From contig JAJUJX010000013.1 of NCBI GenBank assembly GCA_029265125.1, positions 1-64,000 on the forward strand: DNA of 64,000 nt, given 5' to 3'. Within the stretch, counting starts at the first letter, position 1, and each line of letters starts with the position of its first letter. The notes under the pieces are model-generated. The model worked only from the letters and a program-made list of their open reading frames with translations, was not told the origin of the DNA and did not search any database. Position numbers and translations under genes: made by a program. Positions 40,992 through 48,387 of this stretch are shown one piece after another. The stretch is from Tolumonas sp008015085 (lineage in GTDB: Bacteria; Pseudomonadota; Gammaproteobacteria; Enterobacterales; Aeromonadaceae).

Positions 40992-41426
40992 ATGCGTTTA
41001 AACACTCTTTCTCCAGCAGCTGGTGCTAAATCTGCCAAAAAGCGTGTAGGTCGTGGTATCGGTTCTGGTTTGGGTAAAACCGGTGGCCGTGGCGTCAAAG
41101 GCGCTGGTTCACGTGCTGGTAGCGGTGTAGGTCCTGGTTTCGAAGGCGGTCAGATGCCTTTGAAAATTCGTCTGCCAAAATTTGGTTTCTATTCTCGTAA
41201 AGGTGCTGTTACTGCAGAAGTACGCCTGAGCGAAGTTGCTAAAGTTGAAGGCGATGTAGTTGATCTGAACACCCTGAAGCAAGCTGGTGTTATCACTAAA
41301 GGCATGCAGTTTGCCAAGATCGTTCTTTCTGGAAAGATCGAACGTGCAGTAACTGTTCGTGGTGTTAGCGTTACTAAAGGCGCTCGTGCTGCGATTGAAG
41401 CTGCTGGTGGCAAAATCGAGGAATAA
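40992..41426 (+). CDS. rplO: Ribosomal protein L15
   Basis: 144 residues; RLNTLSPAAGAKSAKKRVGRGIGSG, a long basic glycine-rich N-terminal extension that threads into 23S rRNA, then a globular C-terminal domain. Three bases after rpmD; precedes secY. Confidence 0.98.
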   Translation: MRLNTLSPAAGAKSAKKRVGRGIGSGLGKTGGRGVKGAGSRAGSGVGPGFEGGQMPLKIRLPKFGFYSRKGAVTAEVRLSEVAKVEGDVVDLNTLKQAGVITKGMQFAKIVLSGKIERAVTVRGVSVTKGARAAIEAAGGKIEE

Positions 41427-41433
41427 TAAGTAG

Positions 41434-42765
41434 ATGGCCAAGAAACCAGGATTAGTAACACGGGGCTCGCAAGGGGGCCTGAGCGAACTGAAGAGTCGTT
41501 TACTCTTCGTTCTAGGTGCTATCATTGTCTTCCGTGCGGGCGCTTATGTGCCGATTCCTGGTATTGACGCTACTGTGCTGGGGCAGCTGTTCCAGCAACA
41601 GAAGGGAACCATCATTGAAATGTTTAACATGTTCAGTGGTGGGGCCCTGTCCCGTGCATCCATTTTTGCGTTGGGTATTATGCCGTATATTTCGGCGTCG
41701 ATTATTATCCAACTGTTGACGGTTATCAGTCCTTATTATGCTGAGCTTAAAAAGGAAGGTGAAAGCGGTCGACGCGTTATCAGTAAGCATACTCGCTGGG
41801 GTACTTTGGTCTTGGCCACTGTACAAGCAGCGGGGATCGCAACTGGTTTGCCAAATATGATGCATGGCTTGGTGCTCAACCCCGGTTTCGGCTTCTACTT
41901 TACTGCGGTTGTTAGTCTGGTCACCGGAACTATGTTCCTTATGTGGTTAGGTGAGCAGATTACTGAACGCGGGATAGGTAATGGTATTTCGCTGATCATC
42001 TTTGCTGGTATTGTTGCTGGATTGCCTCATGCTATTGGTGCAACTGCAGAACAAGCTCGGCAGGGTGAATTGCATATCCTGTTGCTGTTGTTACTCGTGG
42101 TCATTGTGTTTGCAGTAACTTATTTTGTTGTGTTTGTTGAGCGAGGTCAGCGTCGAATCGTTGTTAACTATGCGAAACGCCAACAGGGTAATCAAATTTT
42201 TGCAGCACAAAGTACTCATTTACCGTTAAAACTTAATATGGCGGGTGTTATCCCTGCAATTTTTGCATCCAGTATTATCCTATTTCCAGGAACAATTGCT
42301 TCTTGGTTTGGTCAGGGTGATTCATGGATCGCAAATATTCTGCAAGAAATCTCTATGAGCTTGCAGCCAGGGCAGCCGTTATATGAGTTGCTATATGCGA
42401 TTGCGATCATTTTCTTTAGTTTCTTCTATACTGCGTTGGTGTTTAACCCTCGCGAAACAGCGGACAATTTAAAGAAAAGTGGTGCATTTATCCCTGGTAT
42501 TCGCCCGGGTGAGCAGACAGCGCGTTTTATCGATAAGGTGATGACCCGGTTAACACTGGCTGGGGCCTTGTATATTACAGCGATTTGCCTGGTACCACAG
42601 TTATTGATGACATTCTGGCATGTCCAGTTCTACTTTGGTGGCACTTCGCTGCTGATTATTGTAGTGGTCATCATGGACTTTATGGCTCAGGTGCAAACCC
42701 ATATGATGTCTCATCAATATGGTGATGTACTGAGAAAGGCCAATCTTAAAGGCGTAGGTCGTTAA
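41434..42765 (+). CDS. secY: SecY, core subunit of the protein translocation channel
   Basis: 443 residues with ten membrane helices. SRLLFVLGAIIVFRAGAYVPIPGID is the first, ERGIGNGISLIIFAGIVAGLP and the FKxxGGxIPGIRPG-like KKSGAFIPGIRPGEQT loop are diagnostic. With SecE and SecG it forms the inner-membrane channel for Sec-dependent export. Codon choice is less biased than in the flanking ribosomal genes, as usual. Confidence 0.98.
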   Translation: MAKKPGLVTRGSQGGLSELKSRLLFVLGAIIVFRAGAYVPIPGIDATVLGQLFQQQKGTIIEMFNMFSGGALSRASIFALGIMPYISASIIIQLLTVISPYYAELKKEGESGRRVISKHTRWGTLVLATVQAAGIATGLPNMMHGLVLNPGFGFYFTAVVSLVTGTMFLMWLGEQITERGIGNGISLIIFAGIVAGLPHAIGATAEQARQGELHILLLLLLVVIVFAVTYFVVFVERGQRRIVVNYAKRQQGNQIFAAQSTHLPLKLNMAGVIPAIFASSIILFPGTIASWFGQGDSWIANILQEISMSLQPGQPLYELLYAIAIIFFSFFYTALVFNPRETADNLKKSGAFIPGIRPGEQTARFIDKVMTRLTLAGALYITAICLVPQLLMTFWHVQFYFGGTSLLIIVVVIMDFMAQVQTHMMSHQYGDVLRKANLKGVGR

Positions 42766-42792
42766 TCCGGCCTAATATTGCGGAGTTAAGCA

Positions 42793-42906
42793 ATGAAAGT
42801 TCGCGCTTCCGTTAAAGCAATCTGCCGTAACTGCAAAATCATCAAACGCCACGGTGTGGTTCGCGTGATTTGCTCTGAGCCAAAGCATAAACAACGCCAA
42901 GGCTAA
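42793..42906 (+). CDS. rpmJ: Ribosomal protein L36 (zinc-binding form)
   Basis: 37 residues: MKVRASVKAICRNCKIIKRH followed by a stretch ending SEPKHKQRQG. The Cys-Cys-Cys-His zinc ribbon (CRNC, IC, KH) marks the zinc-containing form; bacteria with a zinc-free paralogue swap it under zinc starvation. Last gene of the spc operon, 27 bases after secY, with GGAG before the ATG. Confidence 0.97.
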   Translation: MKVRASVKAICRNCKIIKRHGVVRVICSEPKHKQRQG

Positions 42907-42936
42907 TTATATTTTCGGTAGACACTTGAAAAAGTA

Positions 42937-42963
42937 AGGCTGGCTAAGTAAATTAGCCAGCCT
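42937..42963 (+). terminator. Hairpin between rpmJ and the alpha operon
   Basis: Perfect 11-bp stem AGGCTGGCTAA/TTAGCCAGCCT with a five-base loop. It lacks a proper T run, so it probably attenuates rather than fully stops transcription into the alpha operon. Confidence 0.6.
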
Positions 42964-42968
42964 ACATT

Positions 42969-43062
42969 TGTGTGTAGACTGATCACCATGTATCCGGAAC
43001 GGGCTTTGTGGTGATCGTACATTTGTTACCTGTTTAGGAGTGAGATAGTGGCCCGTATCGCT
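42969..43062 (+). promoter_or_regulatory. Alpha operon leader (S4-binding pseudoknot, Alpha_RBS type)
   Basis: The sequence follows the E. coli alpha-operon leader closely: GTATCC..ACGGGCTTT, then CGTACAT, AGGAGTG and the GTG start of rpsM. GATCACC (42981-42987) pairs with GGTGATC (43011-43017) as the outer stem. S4 binding to this pseudoknot traps the ribosome and represses rpsM, rpsK, rpsD and rplQ. The coupling to S4 is established for E. coli and inferred here by similarity. Confidence 0.8.
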
Positions 43063-43404
43063 GGCATTAACATTCCTGACCATAAACATGCAGTTATCGC
43101 GTTAACTGCGATTTATGGCATCGGCGACACCCGCGCAAAAAGTATTTGTGCAGCGGCTGGTATCGCTGAGGATGTGAAGATTAAAGATCTGGACGAAGCT
43201 CAAATTGAAGCGCTTCGTACCGAGGTAGGCAAGTTTACTGTTGAAGGTGACCTGCGCCGTGAAGTTTCTATGAACATCAAACGTCTGATGGACTTAGGTT
43301 GCTATCGTGGTCTGCGTCATCGTCGTGGTCTGCCGGTTCGCGGACAGCGTACCAAAACTAACGCGCGCACCCGTAAGGGTCCTCGTAAACCGATTAAGAA
43401 GTAA
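43048..43404 (+). CDS. rpsM: Ribosomal protein S13
   Basis: 118 residues from a GTG start, as in E. coli, inside the S4-binding leader. ARIAGINIPDHKHAVIALTAIYGIG and the C-terminal KTNARTRKGPRKPIKK. It bridges the 30S head to the 50S subunit. First gene of the alpha operon. Confidence 0.98.
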   Translation: MARIAGINIPDHKHAVIALTAIYGIGDTRAKSICAAAGIAEDVKIKDLDEAQIEALRTEVGKFTVEGDLRREVSMNIKRLMDLGCYRGLRHRRGLPVRGQRTKTNARTRKGPRKPIKK

Positions 43405-43419
43405 GCGGGAAGGTAGAAA

Positions 43420-43809
43420 ATGGCAAAAGCTCCTACTCGTGCTCGTAAGCGCGTTAGAAAGCAAGTTAGCGACGGCATTGCACACGTTCATGCCTCTTTC
43501 AATAACACAATCGTGACTATCACTGATCGTCAAGGTAACGCTCTGTCATGGGCTACTGCCGGCGGTTCAGGTTTCCGTGGTTCTCGTAAATCCACTCCGT
43601 TCGCTGCACAGGTTGCTGCAGAACGTGCTGGTGAAATCGCCAAAGAATATGGCGTTAAGAACCTGGAAGTTATGGTTAAAGGTCCTGGTCCGGGCCGTGA
43701 GTCTTCTATTCGTGCGTTGAATGCTGCGGGTTTCCGCATCACCAACATCACTGATGTGACTCCGATCCCGCACAACGGTTGTCGTCCTCCTAAAAAACGT
43801 CGTGTATAA
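43420..43809 (+). CDS. rpsK: Ribosomal protein S11
   Basis: 129 residues; DGIAHVHASFNNTIVTITDRQGNALSWATAGG and the C-terminal VTPIPHNGCRPPKKRRV. A platform protein contacting mRNA in the E site. Confidence 0.98.
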   Translation: MAKAPTRARKRVRKQVSDGIAHVHASFNNTIVTITDRQGNALSWATAGGSGFRGSRKSTPFAAQVAAERAGEIAKEYGVKNLEVMVKGPGPGRESSIRALNAAGFRITNITDVTPIPHNGCRPPKKRRV

Positions 43810-43840
43810 CGTTATCTAGTAGGATTGTTGGAGAAAGAAC

Positions 43841-44461
43841 ATGGCAAGATATTTAGGCCCAAAGCTGAAGCTTAGCCGTCGTGAAGGCACCGATCTGTTC
43901 CTGAAATCAGGCGTTCGTGCTATCGACTCTAAGTGTAAAATTGACACAGCTCCTGGTCAGCACGGTGCGCGTAAGCCACGTCTGTCTGACTACGGTGTAC
44001 AGCTGCGTGAAAAACAGAAAGTTCGTCGTATTTACGGCATTCTGGAAAAACAATTCCGTAACTATTACCGTGAAGCAACCCGCTTGAAAGGTAATACTGG
44101 TGAAAACCTACTGCAGTTGCTGGAAGGTCGTCTGGATAACGTAGTTTATCGTATGGGTTTTGCAACTACTCGTGCGGAAGCTCGCCAGCTGGTTAGCCAC
44201 AAAGCTATTGTTGTAAATGGCAAAGTGGTTAATATTCCTTCTTCTCAGGTTTCTCCTGAAGATGTAGTCACTGTTCGTGAGAAGGCGAAAAAACAAGCGC
44301 GTATCAAGGCCGCTCTGGACCTGGCTGCGCAGCGTGAAAAGCCAACTTGGATTGAGATCAATGCAGACAAGATGGAAGGCGTTTACAAACGTCTGCCTGA
44401 ACGTTCAGACCTGTCTGCAGACATCAATGAACAGTTGATCGTCGAACTTTACTCTAAGTAA
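43841..44461 (+). CDS. rpsD: Ribosomal protein S4
   Basis: 206 residues; ARYLGPKLKLSRREGTDLFLKS and an S4 RNA-binding domain (RLDNVVYRMGFATTRAEARQLVSHKAI). A primary 16S binder, antitermination factor and the expected autoregulator of this operon. The zinc-free form: no Cys cluster at the N-terminus. Confidence 0.98.
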   Translation: MARYLGPKLKLSRREGTDLFLKSGVRAIDSKCKIDTAPGQHGARKPRLSDYGVQLREKQKVRRIYGILEKQFRNYYREATRLKGNTGENLLQLLEGRLDNVVYRMGFATTRAEARQLVSHKAIVVNGKVVNIPSSQVSPEDVVTVREKAKKQARIKAALDLAAQREKPTWIEINADKMEGVYKRLPERSDLSADINEQLIVELYSK

Positions 44462-44486
44462 GGTTTGGCTTCTAAGAGAGGACATA

Positions 44487-45476
44487 ATGCTGGGTTCTGT
44501 AACAGATTTTCTCAAGCCACGTTTGGTTGATATCGAGCAACTCAGTCCGACTCATGCCAAGGTTACCCTTGAGCCGTTGGAACGTGGTTTCGGTCATACT
44601 TTAGGTAATGCGTTACGGCGCATTCTCCTGTCGTCCATGCCGGGATGTGCAGTTGCTGAGGTTGAGATCGACGGCGTATTGCACGAGTACAGCAGTAAAG
44701 AGGGTGTTCAGGAAGATATCCTGGAGATCCTGCTGAACTTGAAAGGCATTGCAGTAAAGCTGGAAGGTAAAGATGAAGTAATCCTTTCGCTGACCAAGTC
44801 TGGTGCGGGCCCGGTCACGGCAGGTGATATCGTCCATGGTGATGATGTTGTCATTGTCAATCCGGAGCATGTGATTTGTCATCTGACCGGTGCTAATGCT
44901 GAAATTAGCATGCGCCTGCGTGTTCAACGTGGTCGTGGTTATGTTCCAGCATCTGCACGTCTGCATACAGATGATGAAGATCGTCCGATTGGTCGCTTGT
45001 TACTGGATGCTGCATTCAGCCCAGTTGTACGTATTGCGTACAATGTTGAAGCCGCCCGTGTTGAACAACGTACTGATTTGGATAAGTTGGTTATCGATAT
45101 GGAAACCAACGGCACGCTGGATCCGGAAGAGGCCATTCGTCGCGCAGCTACTATTCTGGCTGAGCAACTGGATGCCTTTGTTGATTTGCGTGATGTTTCC
45201 GTTCCGGAGAAGAAAGAAGACAAGCCGGAGTTCGATCCGATCCTGCTGCGTCCTGTTGATGATCTGGAATTGACAGTTCGTTCTGCGAACTGCCTGAAAG
45301 CAGAAGCAATCCATTATATTGGTGATCTGGTACAACGTACCGAGGTTGAGCTGCTGAAAACGCCAAACCTGGGTAAGAAGTCTTTGACCGAAATCAAAGA
45401 CGTGCTGGCTTCCCGTGGTCTGTCTCTAGGTATGCGCCTTGAGAACTGGCCACCAGCAAGTCTGGCAGATAATTAA
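44487..45476 (+). CDS. rpoA: RNA polymerase alpha subunit
   Basis: 329 residues as in E. coli. The N-terminal domain (ERGFGHTLGNALRRILLSSMPGCAV) drives dimerisation and polymerase assembly. The C-terminal domain keeps the DNA-binding VRSANCLKAEAIHYIGDLVQ and the NLGKKSLTEIKDVL motif that contacts UP elements and activators. Between rpsD and rplQ, the universal order. Confidence 0.98.
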   Translation: MLGSVTDFLKPRLVDIEQLSPTHAKVTLEPLERGFGHTLGNALRRILLSSMPGCAVAEVEIDGVLHEYSSKEGVQEDILEILLNLKGIAVKLEGKDEVILSLTKSGAGPVTAGDIVHGDDVVIVNPEHVICHLTGANAEISMRLRVQRGRGYVPASARLHTDDEDRPIGRLLLDAAFSPVVRIAYNVEAARVEQRTDLDKLVIDMETNGTLDPEEAIRRAATILAEQLDAFVDLRDVSVPEKKEDKPEFDPILLRPVDDLELTVRSANCLKAEAIHYIGDLVQRTEVELLKTPNLGKKSLTEIKDVLASRGLSLGMRLENWPPASLADN

Positions 45477-45519
45477 TCCAGATCGCAGGTTCTACCGATT
45501 TTGTTAGAAGGATAAGGTC

Positions 45520-45906
45520 ATGCGCCATCGTTTGAGTGGTCGTCAACTGAACCGGAATGCAAGCCATCGTTCGGCTATGTTCCGTAACATGGCCAGCTCC
45601 CTTGTTCGTCATGAGATCATCAAGACGACTTTGCCTAAAGCAAAGGAGCTACGTCGTGTAGTTGAGCCCTTGATTACTCTTGCTAAGAGTGACAGTGTTG
45701 CAAATCGTCGTTTGGCGTTTGCACGTACCCGTGACAGAGATGTTGTTGGTAAACTGTTTGCTGAACTTGGCCCACGTTTTCAAGGTCGCCCAGGTGGTTA
45801 CACTCGCATTCTGAAATGCGGTTTCCGCGCTGGTGATAATGCACCAATGGCTTATATTGAGCTGGTTGGTCGTCCGGTAGATGCTGAAGCAGTTACCGAA
45901 GAGTAA
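45520..45906 (+). CDS. rplQ: Ribosomal protein L17
   Basis: 128 residues; MRHRLSGRQLNRNASHRSAM and RTRDRDVVGKLFAELGPRF. It lies at the tunnel exit. Last gene of the alpha operon, directly followed by a strong terminator. Confidence 0.98.
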   Translation: MRHRLSGRQLNRNASHRSAMFRNMASSLVRHEIIKTTLPKAKELRRVVEPLITLAKSDSVANRRLAFARTRDRDVVGKLFAELGPRFQGRPGGYTRILKCGFRAGDNAPMAYIELVGRPVDAEAVTEE

Positions 45907-45939
45907 AATAAAGCCGGGGTATCCCGGCTTTATTTTTTT
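45906..45939 (+). terminator. Terminator of the alpha operon
   Basis: Stem AAATAAAGCCGGG/CCCGGCTTTATTT with loop GTAT and a following T run. Confidence 0.95.
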
Positions 45940-46101
45940 CAGCCCGTTATCTGATACGCATATCATCTGTTCTCCGCTTATGATTTAAGCCTTCCTCTGC
46001 TATACTGTAGCCTTATTGTTGCAACCCTGATTATCTTCCTGTTTTTTCAGTAGAAGTTAATATATTTATTTAGTTATTTTCGCCGGTAGCTGAAGGATTC
46101 A

Positions 46102-46689
46102 ATGCTTATCTCTTCCCGAATTGAGTTAAAACCCCCTGCACTGGAATGGGTTGAGCCGTTGCGTCTGGCATTGTCTGAAAGCTATGAGCTGCATCAGTTA
46201 TTTTTGGACTGGGTAGAGCCCGACCCATCACCATTGACAGTAACAGCAACGATGAATGTAGCTAAAGAGCAGTTTGATCGTAAAGAGCAAGAACTGCGGT
46301 TTCTGATTGTTCGGCGTGAAGATCAAGAGTTGGTAGGTAGCATCAGTCTTCATGTCAGAGACGTGTCAGTCCCTTACTATGAATTAGGCTATTGGGTGCG
46401 TCAGTCTGCGGCAGGTAAAGGTTACATCACAGAAGCTGTCCTCTTGTTAGCTGATTACGCATTTATTCATTTACATGCTGCGCGTCTTGAGATCAGAACA
46501 GCAGCAAGTAATGAAAAGAGCAGGGCAGTTGCAGAGCGCGCTGGATTTCGATTGGAGGCGACGTTGCAGAATGCCTGCCGTACACAAGGGCATCTGGATG
46601 ATATGTTAGTTTATAGCCGGATTGGTCACGAGGATATGATTCCGGAGATTGATCTGGTCGATATCTCTCCGGAAGAGCTAGACTTCTGA
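46102..46689 (+). CDS. GNAT acetyltransferase, RimJ/RimL-like
   Basis: 195 residues. The acetyl-CoA binding motif appears as YWVRQSAAGKGYITEAV, with the following ARLEIRTAASNEKSRAVAERAGF that characterises the RimJ/RimL/YdaF group (acetylation of ribosomal or other protein N-termini). LVGSISLHV is the preceding strand. GAAGGA lies upstream of the ATG. The position just after the alpha ribosomal operon is interesting but a terminator separates them. The substrate cannot be assigned. It converges on metJ with eight bases between stops. Confidence 0.82.
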   Translation: MLISSRIELKPPALEWVEPLRLALSESYELHQLFLDWVEPDPSPLTVTATMNVAKEQFDRKEQELRFLIVRREDQELVGSISLHVRDVSVPYYELGYWVRQSAAGKGYITEAVLLLADYAFIHLHAARLEIRTAASNEKSRAVAERAGFRLEATLQNACRTQGHLDDMLVYSRIGHEDMIPEIDLVDISPEELDF

Positions 46690-46697
46690 TTTAGTCG

Positions 46698-47018
46698 TTA
46701 TTCGTCATATTTTTCAATCGGTTTTCCCATTTCTGCCATCAGTTGCTGAACGGCCAGAGGGATATCATCCGGACAATCCTTCCGTAAATCATCATCTGCC
46801 GGCAGTGGCTGCCCTGTATAGGCGTGTAAAAATGCCTCACACAGAAGTTCACTGTTGGTGGCATGTCTCAGGTTGTTGATCTGGCGGCGGGTTCGTTCAT
46901 CAGTCAGTATTTTTAATACTTTCAGAGGAATGGAGACGGTGATCTTTTTGACCTGCTCACTTTTTTTGCCATGTTCTGCATAAGGGCTGATATATTCGCC
47001 ATTCCACGCCGTTTTCAT
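46698..47018 (-). CDS. metJ: Methionine repressor MetJ
   Basis: 106 residues, E. coli length 105. The ribbon-helix-helix strand KKITVSIPLKVLKILTDERTRRQINNLRHATNSELL contacts met boxes; S-adenosylmethionine is the corepressor. Divergent from metB over 152 bases that contain three met boxes, so it represses metBL and itself. Confidence 0.96.
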   Translation of the reverse strand: MKTAWNGEYISPYAEHGKKSEQVKKITVSIPLKVLKILTDERTRRQINNLRHATNSELLCEAFLHAYTGQPLPADDDLRKDCPDDIPLAVQQLMAEMGKPIEKYDE

Positions 47019-47066
47019 TTTACACCTGTAGTTTTATCCAAACTTTAGCATAGTAACCCGTATAGC

Positions 47067-47072
47067 TTATAA
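47067..47072 (+). promoter_or_regulatory. Candidate -10 of metBL
   Basis: TATAAT with TTTAGC at 47044-47049, a 17-base spacing. The expected start near 47079 puts the met boxes just downstream, where MetJ would block elongation or initiation. Confidence 0.55.
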
Positions 47073-47097
47073 TGGCAATCCATCAGCAAAGCCATAT

Positions 47098-47121
47098 AGA
47101 CGTCCAGAAGTGTTGACGTCT
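47098..47121. promoter_or_regulatory. Three contiguous met boxes (MetJ operator)
   Basis: Consecutive 8-bp units AGACGTCC, AGAAGTGT and TGACGTCT against the consensus AGACGTCT. The outer two match at seven of eight positions. MetJ dimers bind such arrays cooperatively with S-adenosylmethionine. Confidence 0.88.
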
Positions 47122-47170
47122 TCATTCCTGTAGGTTAACGTGATGTAAATGCGACGATCAGGGAGCCGTT

Positions 47171-48331
47171 ATGTCGGGCTATAAACAGGAAACATATGCT
47201 GTTAAATCAGGGATTGCTGAAGATAAGCAGTTTGGCTCGGTAGTTCCGCCAATCTATCTTTCGACAAACTATACCTTTGCTGGTTTTGGTGAGAAACGTG
47301 AATTTGACTATAGTCGTTCAGGAAATCCGACTCGCAACACCTTAGCTGAGGCGTTATCTGCTCTGGAAGGTGGGGCCGGAGCCGTATTTACAGGTAGTGG
47401 CATGGGGGCGATTAATCTGGTCACTGCACTGTTATCGTCCAATGACCTATTGGTTGCTCCCCATGATTGTTACGGCGGTACATATCGTCTATTCCAGCAT
47501 GTTGCGGCGAAGGGCTCTTATCGCATTTTATTTGTCGATCAAACCGATTCGGTTGCGTTGGCAGCGGCTTTGGCTCAGAAGCCGAAATTGGTGTGGGTTG
47601 AAACGCCATCTAATCCTCTGCTGCGAGTGGTGGACATTGAGGCGATCTGTCAGCAATCCCATGCGGTGGGTGCGCTGGTTGCTGTTGATAATACCTTTCT
47701 GTCACCGTTACTACAGCGGCCTCTGGAGTTGGGGGCTGATATTGTTGTGCATTCCACTACTAAATATCTGAATGGTCATTCTGATGTTGTTGGCGGTGCC
47801 GTTATTGCGAACACGCAGGAACTTCATGAAAAATTAGCCTGGTGGGGTAACTGCCTAGGGCATACTGGTGGTGCGTTTGATGCTTATTTGACGTTACGCG
47901 GTCTCCGTACTTTAGCTCCGCGCATGCGGGCGCATCAGGAGAATGCAGAAGCGGTCATTTCCTATCTGCAGCAAAAACCACAAGTTACTAAAATTTATCA
48001 TCCAAGTCTGGTGGATCATCCAGGCCATGAAATTGCAAAACGTCAGCAGCAGGGCTTTGGCGCAATGCTCAGTTTTGAAGTGGATTTTGATGTAGAGCAA
48101 TTAAAACAATTTTTGGCAAATCTGCAGTTATTTTGTCTGGCTGAGTCACTGGGGGGCGTTGAAAGTCTGGTTGCGCATCCTGCTAGCATGACGCATGCTG
48201 GTATGGATCCCGAAGCTCGCCGGGTGGCCGGGATTTCAGATCAGCTATTGCGCTTATCGATCGGAATAGAACATATTTCTGATTTACTGGCGGATCTGGA
48301 ACAAGCTTTTTCCCGTGTTACAAGTAAATAG
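47171..48331 (+). CDS. metB: Cystathionine gamma-synthase
   Basis: 386 residues; Cys/Met metabolism PLP family with YSRSGNPTRNTL, the PLP-stacking SNDLLVAPHDCYGGTYRLF and the Schiff-base Lys in STTKYLNGHSD. It condenses an O-acyl homoserine with cysteine in methionine synthesis. GGGAG lies before the ATG. First gene of metBL. Confidence 0.95.
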   Translation: MSGYKQETYAVKSGIAEDKQFGSVVPPIYLSTNYTFAGFGEKREFDYSRSGNPTRNTLAEALSALEGGAGAVFTGSGMGAINLVTALLSSNDLLVAPHDCYGGTYRLFQHVAAKGSYRILFVDQTDSVALAAALAQKPKLVWVETPSNPLLRVVDIEAICQQSHAVGALVAVDNTFLSPLLQRPLELGADIVVHSTTKYLNGHSDVVGGAVIANTQELHEKLAWWGNCLGHTGGAFDAYLTLRGLRTLAPRMRAHQENAEAVISYLQQKPQVTKIYHPSLVDHPGHEIAKRQQQGFGAMLSFEVDFDVEQLKQFLANLQLFCLAESLGGVESLVAHPASMTHAGMDPEARRVAGISDQLLRLSIGIEHISDLLADLEQAFSRVTSK

Positions 48332-48340
48332 AGAAATCGT

Positions 48341-48367
48341 TAATACAGCAGTTGAAGTCCTGTATTA
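48341..48367 (+). other. Inverted repeat between metB and metL
   Basis: TAATACAG/CTGTATTA, 8-bp arms separated by 11 bases. There is no T run, so it is probably an mRNA-stability or attenuation hairpin within the operon. Confidence 0.4.
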
Positions 48368-48387
48368 GTCATAAGGGGTAATGAAGT

